From Chitinophaga sp. Ak27 (GTDB lineage Bacteria > Bacteroidota > Bacteroidia > Chitinophagales > Chitinophagaceae): a DNA stretch of 64,000 nt. How positions within the stretch are numbered: position 1 is the first letter of the stretch; each line of letters opens with the position of its first letter. Made by a program: the position numbers and the translations under genes. Location: assembly GCF_012726295.1 (NCBI RefSeq), contig NZ_JABAOB010000006.1, positions 434,001 through 498,000 on the forward strand, written 5' to 3'. Below the pieces are notes generated by a model. That model saw only the letters and a list, made by a program, of their open reading frames with translations. It ran no database searches and was not told the DNA's origin. Positions 35,263-42,998 of this stretch are shown piece after piece.

Positions 35263-36021
35263 TTGCAGTTTCCTGTTTATATCCATTTTTTTTCTGTACA
35301 GCTGCCGTTGCATGCGGTTACGGAAACGTTGGGCATGTTTATAGGCTTCCGGTATTTCCTTTACCTGCGCAAGCAGCAGGGCGACCAGGTAAATCAGCCA
35401 AACCGGCTTTGGGCCATTATAGGGGCTATTTTTGGTGCGCTATTCGGAAGCCGCCTGCTGGGAGCATTGGAGAATCCGCCGGGATTGCTTCAGGCTGGTA
35501 ATATGCTGTTATACATCTACCAAAGTAAAACTATTGTAGGAGGCTTGTTGGGCGGACTGATAGGAGTGGAGTTGGTAAAAAAGGTAATTGGTGAACGTCA
35601 ATCTACCGGCGACCTCTTTGTATACCCACTTATGCTTGCCATGATCATAGGCCGGATAGGCTGCTTTTCCATGGGTATTTATGAAGAAACATATGGGATA
35701 CCCACTTCTCTGCCCTGGGGCATGAAGCTGGGCGATGGCATCTACCGGCACCCGGTATCTCTCTATGAGATTATTTTCCTGCTGGTCATGTGGGGGTTGT
35801 TAATAATGATCAATAGGAGATATACCCTGGTTAGCGGTGCTACTTTTAAGTTGTTTATGATAGGATACCTGCTATTCCGGCTATTGCTCGACTTTATCAA
35901 ACCCGGCTATCGTTATGTTTTTGGCCTGGGATCTATACAATTGGCCTGTTTGGCAGGATTGCTCTATTATTTACCCAATATTGTTTTCCCCTCACGCCTA
36001 ATTCAAAAGCAATATGCCTGA
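35263..36021 (+). CDS. Lgt-like (prolipoprotein diacylglyceryl transferase family) membrane protein, probably divergent in function
   Basis: 252 residues, seven hydrophobic segments, starting MQFPVYIHFF from a TTG codon; this opening matches the Lgt-like group in Bacteroidota. The Lgt core motif is present as MIIGRIGCFSMGIYEETYG, with the conserved Arg and the later Gly. But the Asn of the usual GRxGNF is Cys here, and the HGG motif of classical Lgt reads IVGG, so the His is missing. The gene overlaps the radical SAM gene by 8 bp and is the first of a three-gene operon. A glycerolipid substrate is likely, lipoprotein maturation less so. Confidence 0.82.
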   Translation: MQFPVYIHFFSVQLPLHAVTETLGMFIGFRYFLYLRKQQGDQVNQPNRLWAIIGAIFGALFGSRLLGALENPPGLLQAGNMLLYIYQSKTIVGGLLGGLIGVELVKKVIGERQSTGDLFVYPLMLAMIIGRIGCFSMGIYEETYGIPTSLPWGMKLGDGIYRHPVSLYEIIFLLVMWGLLIMINRRYTLVSGATFKLFMIGYLLFRLLLDFIKPGYRYVFGLGSIQLACLAGLLYYLPNIVFPSRLIQKQYA

Positions 36022-37423
36022 AAAAAATTATACCTATTACGATTTTACATTGAGTATCTGTAGCACTTGCCTGCGGCGGGTTGACGCTAAAGTGATATTT
36101 GAAGACGGAAAAGTTTTCATGATAAAACATTGTCCGCATCATGGACGTGAGAAAGTATTAATAGCAACCGATATCGACTACTACAAGAATACCCGTAACT
36201 ATAACAAGCCGTCGGAAGCACCGTTGAAAACCAATACTCATACACATTATGGGTGCCCATATGATTGCGGACTATGTCAAGATCATGAGCAGCATTCCTG
36301 CCTGAGCGTGATAGAAGTAACGGACCGGTGCAACCTTACCTGTCCTACCTGTTATGCCATGTCGTCGCCCCATTATGGCCGGCACCGCACACTGGAAGAG
36401 ATAGAGCGGATGATAGATATCATCGTGGAGAATGAAGGCCAGCCCGATGTAGTACAGTTGAGTGGAGGAGAGCCCACGCTGCATCCACAGTTTTTTGAGA
36501 TATTGGATATCGCCAAACGTAAGCCTATCCGGCACCTGATGATCAATACCAATGGCGTACGCATTGCCAAAGACCTGGAATTTACCCGGAGACTGGCGAC
36601 TTATATGCCCGATTTTGAAGTATACCTCCAGTTTGATTCTTTTAAGCCGGCAGCCTTGGAACGTATGCGGGGGAAGGATCTGACGGAAGTGCGCCAGCAG
36701 GCACTGGCCAACCTGAACGCCGTTAACCTCAGTACTACACTGGTGGTTACGTTGCAGAAAGGCGTAAACGACGACGAAATGGGGGCTATTATCGATTACG
36801 CCGTCAAACAGCCTTGTGTGCGCGGTGTTACCTTCCAACCGGTACAGGTGGCAGGCCGGACGGATGATTTTGATCCGGCCACCGACCGGATCACGTTAAC
36901 GGAAGTACGACAACAAATATTACGGCAGTCACCTATCTGGCATGCAAATGATATTATCCCGGTGCCCTGCAACCCCGATGCACTGGCCATGGCTTATGCA
37001 CTTAAGATAGATGGACAGGTGTACCCACTCACCCGGTATGTAGATCCTGCGGTGTTACTCAATAATTCTAAGAATACCATTGTATATGAACAGGACGAAC
37101 GGCTGCATCAACATGTGTTGAAAATATTCAGTACAGGGATTTCTACCGATGCGGCAGTAAATGATATGCAATCGCTGCTCTGCTGTCTTCCACAGGTACA
37201 AGCTCCTGGTCTCGACTATACGAATCTATTCCGGATTGTTATCATGCGCTTCCTGGATGCTTATGATTTCGATGTAAGGGCGATTAAAAAATCATGTGTA
37301 CATATTGTACACAAAGATGGGCGCATCATTCCTTTTGAAACAATGAATCTTTTTTACAGGGATGAGAAAGAGGAATACCTGAACACATTACAGGCAGAGC
37401 GGACCTTTACTCCACTCGTTTAA
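36014..37423 (+). CDS. Radical SAM protein of the MJ0619/tetraether-synthase-like group
   Basis: 469 residues. The radical SAM cluster motif is DRCNLTCPTCYA (Cys106, Cys110, Cys113). Before it are two more Cys groups: Cys16-x2-Cys19 with CPHHG at 40-44, and CPYDCGLC (Cys81, 85, 88) with a following His. The SAM-binding QLSGGEPTLHP, the segment YLQFDSF, GVNDDEMGAIIDYA and GVTFQPVQVAGR follow the same order as I recall in the archaeal MJ0619 family, whose members include tetraether lipid synthase. The upstream partner is Lgt-like, which also points to lipids. Substrate is unproven; a methyl- or alkyl-forming role is an alternative. Confidence 0.85.
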   Translation: MPEKNYTYYDFTLSICSTCLRRVDAKVIFEDGKVFMIKHCPHHGREKVLIATDIDYYKNTRNYNKPSEAPLKTNTHTHYGCPYDCGLCQDHEQHSCLSVIEVTDRCNLTCPTCYAMSSPHYGRHRTLEEIERMIDIIVENEGQPDVVQLSGGEPTLHPQFFEILDIAKRKPIRHLMINTNGVRIAKDLEFTRRLATYMPDFEVYLQFDSFKPAALERMRGKDLTEVRQQALANLNAVNLSTTLVVTLQKGVNDDEMGAIIDYAVKQPCVRGVTFQPVQVAGRTDDFDPATDRITLTEVRQQILRQSPIWHANDIIPVPCNPDALAMAYALKIDGQVYPLTRYVDPAVLLNNSKNTIVYEQDERLHQHVLKIFSTGISTDAAVNDMQSLLCCLPQVQAPGLDYTNLFRIVIMRFLDAYDFDVRAIKKSCVHIVHKDGRIIPFETMNLFYRDEKEEYLNTLQAERTFTPLV

Positions 37424-37439
37424 TCAAATCTTTTATACC

Positions 37440-37706
37440 ATGAATAAAACATTTAAAGATTTGTTGATGGCTACGTTGATTCCGCTGGGGCTGATGTTGG
37501 TGATGTGCATTACAGGAGATGAAGGAATTCTTCTGGCAGGTATCGCTATGCTGCTTTGTGCAGGAGCATATGTTTTAATAGGGATTATTTGTCTGCTGTC
37601 AGCTAACACGCATTGGGGGAAAGTGCTGCTGTTGTCAGCTGGGGTTATATTATTAGTGGGCTTTTCCACCTGTGGATTAATTATGAATGGGATGGGATTT
37701 CATTGA
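37440..37706 (+). CDS. Small membrane protein of unknown function
   Basis: 88 residues, almost entirely hydrophobic, with three likely membrane helices (about 10-25, 28-50, 58-80). No family recognised. It starts 16 bp after the radical SAM gene and ends just before a strong terminator, so it is the third member of this operon and may help anchor or organise the other two. Confidence 0.7.
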   Translation: MNKTFKDLLMATLIPLGLMLVMCITGDEGILLAGIAMLLCAGAYVLIGIICLLSANTHWGKVLLLSAGVILLVGFSTCGLIMNGMGFH

Positions 37707-37714
37707 TACATACA

Positions 37715-37751
37715 AAAACGGGCTGTTATGTTTTCCACAACAGCCCGTTTT
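37715..37751. terminator. Bidirectional terminator between the radical SAM operon and leuS
   Basis: Perfect 13-bp stem AAAACGGGCTGTT and complement, 11-nt loop, T-rich on both strands; located between convergent genes. Confidence 0.9.
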
Positions 37752-37770
37752 CATTATACTGGCAGCGATT

Positions 37771-40536
37771 TTACACCACTACGTTAATCATCTTACCTTT
37801 TACGATAATCACTTTTTTAGGAGCTTTACCTTCCAGCCATTTCTGTACTACTTCATTGGCCAGCACTTCTTTTTCGATATCCGGTACTGCGGCATCCAGC
37901 GGGAATCCCATTTCAGAGCGGGTTTTACCGTTGATGGCTACCGGGTAGTTGAAGGCCGTTTCTTTGGTGTATTTTTCTTCATATACCGGGAAGATAGCAT
38001 TCAGGATGCTTTCATTGTGCCCCATATATTGCCACAGTTCTTCACAGAGGTGCGGCGCGTATGGTGTTAACAATATAAGCAACGGCTCCAGGATAGCGCG
38101 TTTATGACAGCGCAGGGTAGCCAGTTCATTTACACAGATCATAAACTGGCTTACAGCGGTGTTATAAGAGAAGCTGGCAGTATCGTGATCTATCTTCTGG
38201 ATCGTTTTATGCAAAATTTTCAGCTCTTCTGGTGTAGGCGCCTGTTCATTTACCAGGATACCTTTTTGTTCGTCGGCAAATAAGCGCCACAGCTTTTTAA
38301 GGAAACGGTGTACGCCTTCAATACCTTTGGTATCCCAGGGTTTGGACTGTTCTACAGGGCCGAGGAACATTTCGTACATGCGGAAAGTGTCGGCGCCGTA
38401 TTTTTCTACCAGGTCGTTAGGATTAACGGTATTGAATAAACGCTTGCTCATTTTTTCCAGCTGTACGCCGCAGATATATTTGCCATCTTCCAGGAGGAAG
38501 GTGGCATCGGTGAAGTCTGGTTTCCAGCGTTTAAACGCCTCGGTATCCAGTTCCACGCCGTCTACGATGTTTACATCCACATGGAGTTCGTCTGTTTCGT
38601 ATTGGTCTTTTAACCCGTAAGATACGTACTGGTGAGTGCCGCGAACACGGTATACCAGCCGGGAGCTTCCGCCGATCATTCCCTGGTTGATCAGGGATTT
38701 AAAGGGCTCGTCGAAGCCGATATGGCCCAGGTCGTACAGCACTTTGGTCCACATACGAGAGTAGAGCAGGTGTCCTACCGCATGTTCGGTACCGCCTACG
38801 TACACGTCTACCTGGTTCCAGTAGTCGGTTGCTTTACGGTCGGCGAAGGTATGACTGTTATGAGGATCCATGTAACGCAGGAAGTACCAGCTACTGCCGG
38901 CATAGCCGGGCATGGTATTGGTTTCACGTTTTACGCCTGGCGCTACATTTACCCAGTCGGAGATGTTGGCCAGGGGGCCTTCACCTTCTTCGCCGGGTTT
39001 ATAGTTTTCTACATGAGGCAGTTCCAGCGGGAGGTCTTTTTCGTCCATCGCATAGGGAACGCCATTTTTATACACAATCGGGAACGGCTCACCCCAGTAG
39101 CGCTGGCGGCTGAAGCCCGCGTCGCGCATTTTATAGTTAATCTGGCGTTTGCCGATGCCCATTTCTTCCAGTTTGTTGATCACCACGTCCATGGCGGGTT
39201 TCATGTCCATGCCATCAAGGAAACCACTGTTTTGCAGTTTCGCATCCTTAGTCGGATTGGCTTCCTGGCCATTGAAGGCATCGCCGATGATATTGGTGAT
39301 GGGGATATTGAAATGTTTTGCAAAGCCATAGTCGCGCTGGTCGCCGCAAGGCACCGCCATGATGGCGCCGGTACCGTAGCCTGCCAGTACATATTCCGCA
39401 ATCCATACCGGTATTTCGCGACCATCAAACGGGTTGATGGCATATGCGCCGGTAAAGCAGCCGGTAATTTGTTTTACATCGGCCATACGTTCCCTCTCGG
39501 AGCGGCTTTGCACGTATTCGAGGTATTTATCGATAGCGGCTTTTTGCTCCGGTGTGGTGATCAGGGGTACCAGGTCGTGTTCTGGCGCCAGCACCATGAA
39601 GTCTACGCCGAAAATGGTATCGGGGCGGGTGGTATATACTTCTACGTGTTCACTGGAGTTTTTCAGGGCAAATTTTATTTCTGCGCCCTGGCTTTTCCCG
39701 ATCCAGTTGCGTTGCATTTCTTTCATGGCATCGCTGAAGGCTACCGTTTCCAGGCCTTCCAGCAGGCGGTTGGCGTAATCGGTGATCCGCAGGAACCACT
39801 GGCTCATCTTCTTCTTGATTACCGGGTAACCTCCGCGTTCGCTCACGCCGTTCACCACTTCATCGTTGGCCAGCACGGTTCCCAGGGCTGGGCACCAGTT
39901 TACTTCAGCATGGGCCAAGTAAGCCAGGCGGTATTGCATTAATATGTCCCGTTGCTCCTTTTCACTGTAATTTTTCCAATCGCTGGCGGTAAACTGGATG
40001 CTGCGGTCGCCCGGGCAAATATGCCCGGTATTGCCTGCCTGCTCAAAAATGGCAGTCAGCGTGCTGATAGGCTCTGCCTTCTGGCTGGTACGGTTATACC
40101 AGCTTTCGAATATCTGCAGGAAAATCCACTGGGTCCACTTGTAATAAGAGGGGTCGCTGGTGGTTACCTGGCGATTCCAGTCGTAGCAAAAGCCGATATT
40201 ATCGAGCTGTTCACGGAAGGCTTTGATATTTTGCTCGGTAGTGACTGCAGGGTGCTGGCCGGTTTCCAGGGCATATTGTTCGGTCGGCAGCCCAAAGGCG
40301 TCATATCCCATGGTATGAAGCACATTATAGCCTTTTAGCCTTTTATAACGCGCGTAGATGTCTGTAGCGATGTATCCGAGGGGGTGTCCTACGTGAAGAC
40401 CAGCCCCGGAGGGGTAGGGAAACATGTCCAGTACGTAACATTTGGGCTTTGGACTGTCATTGCTCACACGGTAAGCATGCGATTGCTCCCATTGTTGCTG
40501 CCATTTTTTTTCGATTGCCCTGAAATTGTATTCCAT
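37771..40536 (-). CDS. leuS: Leucyl-tRNA synthetase
   Basis: 921 residues. Class I signatures: HVGH at residues 48-51 in PYPSGAGLHVGHPLGY and KMSKR at 695-699. The editing domain with VYTTRPDTIFGVDFMVLAPEHD and a Thr-rich region lies between. The protein carries an insertion (about 140-200) before the editing domain, as usual in Bacteroidota. It charges tRNA-Leu and removes mischarged products. Single gene; an inverted repeat in the leader (40553-40592) may fold into a two-part hairpin 17 nt before the ATG. Confidence 0.98.
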   Translation of the reverse strand: MEYNFRAIEKKWQQQWEQSHAYRVSNDSPKPKCYVLDMFPYPSGAGLHVGHPLGYIATDIYARYKRLKGYNVLHTMGYDAFGLPTEQYALETGQHPAVTTEQNIKAFREQLDNIGFCYDWNRQVTTSDPSYYKWTQWIFLQIFESWYNRTSQKAEPISTLTAIFEQAGNTGHICPGDRSIQFTASDWKNYSEKEQRDILMQYRLAYLAHAEVNWCPALGTVLANDEVVNGVSERGGYPVIKKKMSQWFLRITDYANRLLEGLETVAFSDAMKEMQRNWIGKSQGAEIKFALKNSSEHVEVYTTRPDTIFGVDFMVLAPEHDLVPLITTPEQKAAIDKYLEYVQSRSERERMADVKQITGCFTGAYAINPFDGREIPVWIAEYVLAGYGTGAIMAVPCGDQRDYGFAKHFNIPITNIIGDAFNGQEANPTKDAKLQNSGFLDGMDMKPAMDVVINKLEEMGIGKRQINYKMRDAGFSRQRYWGEPFPIVYKNGVPYAMDEKDLPLELPHVENYKPGEEGEGPLANISDWVNVAPGVKRETNTMPGYAGSSWYFLRYMDPHNSHTFADRKATDYWNQVDVYVGGTEHAVGHLLYSRMWTKVLYDLGHIGFDEPFKSLINQGMIGGSSRLVYRVRGTHQYVSYGLKDQYETDELHVDVNIVDGVELDTEAFKRWKPDFTDATFLLEDGKYICGVQLEKMSKRLFNTVNPNDLVEKYGADTFRMYEMFLGPVEQSKPWDTKGIEGVHRFLKKLWRLFADEQKGILVNEQAPTPEELKILHKTIQKIDHDTASFSYNTAVSQFMICVNELATLRCHKRAILEPLLILLTPYAPHLCEELWQYMGHNESILNAIFPVYEEKYTKETAFNYPVAINGKTRSEMGFPLDAAVPDIEKEVLANEVVQKWLEGKAPKKVIIVKGKMINVVV

Positions 40537-40552
40537 ATCGGTTGCAGATGGA

Positions 40553-40592
40553 CCTTTATCAGCGGATATGACAATACATCCTATGATAAAGG
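40553..40592 (-). promoter_or_regulatory. Two-part stem-loop in the leuS leader
   Basis: CCTTTATCA (40553-40561) and TGATAAAGG (40584-40592) are perfect complements, enclosing a second stem GGAT/ATCC (40564-40567, 40578-40581) and an 10-nt loop. It lies 17-56 bp before the leuS ATG. A regulatory role is inferred only from position and symmetry. Confidence 0.45.
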
Positions 40593-40769
40593 CGTTATCA
40601 TTTATAGTTTAAAAATTTTTAATAATGCCGGTTCAGCAAAATAATGTTAAATTCATTAATACACCAATGTCAATCCCCAACATCTGTATATATTGCCATT
40701 CTAATGCCCAGATAGGGTATATTCCCTGAACGGGTTGGCAAAATTAAACACATAACTACTAATTTTTAT

Positions 40770-40777
40770 TATTTTCG
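40770..40777 (+). promoter_or_regulatory. -7-like promoter element of ftsX (one mismatch)
   Basis: TATTTTCG differs from TAnnTTTG at one base and lies 18 bp before the ATG. The same TAnnTTCG form precedes recQ and the MFS gene. Confidence 0.4.
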
Positions 40778-40795
40778 CCGATAAACTGCAGATTA

Positions 40796-41668
40796 ATGGC
40801 GCAATCCGGGAAATCATCAGCAAAGAAGTCGAAACCATCCTACCTGTATTCCATCATTGGGGTGGCACTGGTATTGTTTTTATTGGGCACACTGGGTCTG
40901 GTGGTAATACATGCTAATAAGTTAAGCAAGTATTTTAAGGAAAGCATTGAGGTACAGGTGATCCTCCGGGACAATGTAAAAGAAAACCAGGCGCTGGCTC
41001 TCCGCGACTCTATGGCGCATAAGCCGTATGTGAAGTCGATCGAGTACGTGTCGAAAGACATGGCCGCCCAGCGGTTTAAAAAGGACTTTGGGGAAGACTT
41101 TATCACCCTGTTACAATATAACCCGCTGTACAGCAGCATCAATATCAAGGCTAACGCCAACTACGTTAACAACGACAGCCTGAAGATTATTGAAAATAAC
41201 CTTTCCCAGCAGAGCATTGTAAGGGAAATTTCCTATCAGCGCATGCTGGTGAGCAAATTGAATGAAAATGTGAACCGGATAGGGCTGATCATACTGATCA
41301 TTAGCGGTTTATTATGCCTGGTGGTTATTTTCCTGATAGATAATACCATCCGCCTGGCTATGTTCAGTAACCGCTTCCTGATTAAAACCATGCAAATGGT
41401 GGGCGCTACCCGCTGGTTCATTGCTAAGCCATTCGACCTGCGTAGTATTGCCAATGGAGCTATCAGCGCTGCCATTGCCATTGCCGGCCTGGTGGGTATC
41501 ATGTCTTTTGCAGATAAATTACTGCCTGAACTGGCCGGGTTAAGAGACAACCTGATGATTGCCCTGCTTTTTGTAGGCATGATCCTGATCGGTATCTGCA
41601 TTTCCCTGGTGAGCACCCATCGCTCTGTGATGAAGTACCTGCGACTGAAGCTGGACGATCTGTACTAA
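40796..41668 (+). CDS. ftsX: Cell division protein FtsX
   Basis: 290 residues with four membrane helices: one at residues 17-40, then a periplasmic domain, then three more from about 160. The topology and the region VGATRWFIAKPFDLRSIANGAISA are typical FtsX. With the ATPase FtsE it controls wall hydrolases at the septum; FtsE is not next to it here. Downstream are a DUF3098 gene (40 bp) and uppP, a gene order common in Bacteroidota that links division with cell-wall lipid recycling. Confidence 0.93.
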   Translation: MAQSGKSSAKKSKPSYLYSIIGVALVLFLLGTLGLVVIHANKLSKYFKESIEVQVILRDNVKENQALALRDSMAHKPYVKSIEYVSKDMAAQRFKKDFGEDFITLLQYNPLYSSINIKANANYVNNDSLKIIENNLSQQSIVREISYQRMLVSKLNENVNRIGLIILIISGLLCLVVIFLIDNTIRLAMFSNRFLIKTMQMVGATRWFIAKPFDLRSIANGAISAAIAIAGLVGIMSFADKLLPELAGLRDNLMIALLFVGMILIGICISLVSTHRSVMKYLRLKLDDLY

Positions 41669-41708
41669 TTAATTGCTTTAACTGAAGATATAACACACAC
41701 GAAATATT

Positions 41709-42005
41709 ATGGCTAAAACAAGCATAAACCCAGGTTCCAAAAAGGATGTACAGGCCAAGGAAGACGCATTGGCCAACAGCTACCCTATTTTACCCAAAGA
41801 AAACTACAAATTTATGCTGGCAGGTATTGTTGTCATCGTACTGGGTTTTCTCCTGATGATGGGAGGCGATTCCAACGATCCCAACTCCTTTAAACCAGAA
41901 CAGGTATATAGCTTCCAACGTATTACCCTGGCGCCTATCGTAATTGTACTGGGTTTGTTGGTGGAGGTATATGCCATTATGCGTCGTCCTAAGACCAACG
42001 CATAG
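41709..42005 (+). CDS. DUF3098 family small membrane protein
   Basis: 98 residues with two hydrophobic segments, the first containing YKFMLAGIVVIVLGFLLMMGG, the second PIVIVLGLLVEVYAIM. The lines between are short and polar (DSNDPNSFKPEQVYSF). The family is found almost only between ftsX and uppP in Bacteroidota, and its role is unknown. A terminator-like hairpin starts 25 bp after its stop. Confidence 0.88.
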   Translation: MAKTSINPGSKKDVQAKEDALANSYPILPKENYKFMLAGIVVIVLGFLLMMGGDSNDPNSFKPEQVYSFQRITLAPIVIVLGLLVEVYAIMRRPKTNA

Positions 42006-42030
42006 TGTAAGCCCGTAAAAGTATTCTTAC

Positions 42031-42059
42031 AGCGATGATTGCTCATCGCTTTTTTTTTA
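42031..42059 (+). terminator. Terminator between the DUF3098 gene and uppP
   Basis: AGCGATGA/TCATCGCT (8 bp, TTGC loop) followed by nine T. It lies 22 bp before the uppP ATG, inside what looks like an operon, so uppP would depend on read-through or on control at this site. Confidence 0.82.
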
Positions 42060-42080
42060 ACTTTTAACCATATTAAATCG

Positions 42081-42881
42081 ATGAATGTTTTACAGGCTAT
42101 CATTATTGCCATTGTAGAAGGATTGACAGAGTTTCTCCCTATTTCCTCCACTGGTCATATGATCATTGTGAGTTCATTACTGGGAATAAGCAAGGATGAA
42201 TTTACCAAGCTATTTGAAGTAGTGATCCAATTGGGCGCTATCCTGGCGGTGGTGGTGTTTTACTGGAGAAAGTTCCTGGTGTTCGACAAAAACCGGTTTA
42301 ACTTCTATTTTAAGTTGATCGTAGCCGTTATCCCCGCGCTGATTTTGGGATTTTTATTCAGCAAAAAAATAGACGCCATGTTGGAAAGCCCGCTAACAGT
42401 GGGCATTACGCTCTTTGTAGGCGGTATCATATTGCTTTTTGTAGATAATTGGTTTAAAGAACCTACCATCGACTCAGAAGAAAAGATTAATATTTTTACT
42501 GCCCTTCGCATTGGGTTTTACCAATGCCTGGCCCTTATTCCTGGCACCAGTCGCAGTGCGGCATCCATTGTTGGAGGTATGCAGCAAAAATTATCGCGCA
42601 GTGTGGCCGCAGAATTCTCCTTTTTCCTGGCAGTGCCTACCATGGCAGCAGCTACAGGCTACAAACTCCTGAAAGGGAAAGAGCTGCTGATGGCGCATCC
42701 TGAAAACCTGAAACTCCTGTTGATAGGCAACGTCGTAGCATTTGTAGTAGCCCTGGGTGCTATCAAATTCTTTATCGGAGCAGTAAAAAAGTACGGATTT
42801 AAAATGTGGGGATATTACCGGATTGTGATCGGCCTTGTTATTATAGCCGCTATCCTGATGGGGTATTCTCTCGAAGTATAA
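42081..42881 (+). CDS. uppP: Undecaprenyl-diphosphatase (BacA type)
   Basis: 266 residues from the ATG at 42081 (MNVLQAIIIAIVEGLTEFLP); an earlier start would overlap the terminator. The two catalytic motifs are present: EGLTEFLPISSTGH (residues 13-26) and PGTSRSAAS. It removes a phosphate from undecaprenyl diphosphate at the membrane so that the carrier can be reused in wall and polysaccharide synthesis. Third in the ftsX-DUF3098-uppP block, followed by palindromic repeat D and convergent ald. Confidence 0.95.
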   Translation: MNVLQAIIIAIVEGLTEFLPISSTGHMIIVSSLLGISKDEFTKLFEVVIQLGAILAVVVFYWRKFLVFDKNRFNFYFKLIVAVIPALILGFLFSKKIDAMLESPLTVGITLFVGGIILLFVDNWFKEPTIDSEEKINIFTALRIGFYQCLALIPGTSRSAASIVGGMQQKLSRSVAAEFSFFLAVPTMAAATGYKLLKGKELLMAHPENLKLLLIGNVVAFVVALGAIKFFIGAVKKYGFKMWGYYRIVIGLVIIAAILMGYSLEV

Positions 42882-42886
42882 AGTGA

Positions 42887-42992
42887 GCTGAAGGCATAAA
42901 GCAGAAAGCAAAAAGCTATTGTGGAGAATGAGCTTAGCGAATATCTAAAACCGCATTGGTCATTCTCCACAATAGCTTTTTGCTTTCTGCTT
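42887..42992. repeat. Palindromic repeat copy D
   Basis: Perfect 33-bp arms 42899-42931 and 42960-42992 around a 28-nt loop. Left units: GCTGAAG, GCATAAA, GCAGAAA, GCAAAAA; the right arm keeps GCAGAAA and GCAAAAA. Stem middle TTGTGGAG/CTCCACAA, as in copies A and E. The loop is in the opposite orientation to copies A-C. It lies between convergent uppP and ald, 5 bp after one stop and 6 bp before the other. Confidence 0.93.
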
Positions 42993-42998
42993 AAAGAG

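Noticed and set aside
38632..39942. Open frame of 436 codons on the plus strand
   Set aside because: It lies wholly inside leuS on the opposite strand and its translation has no recognisable domain; a typical shadow of a long biased gene.
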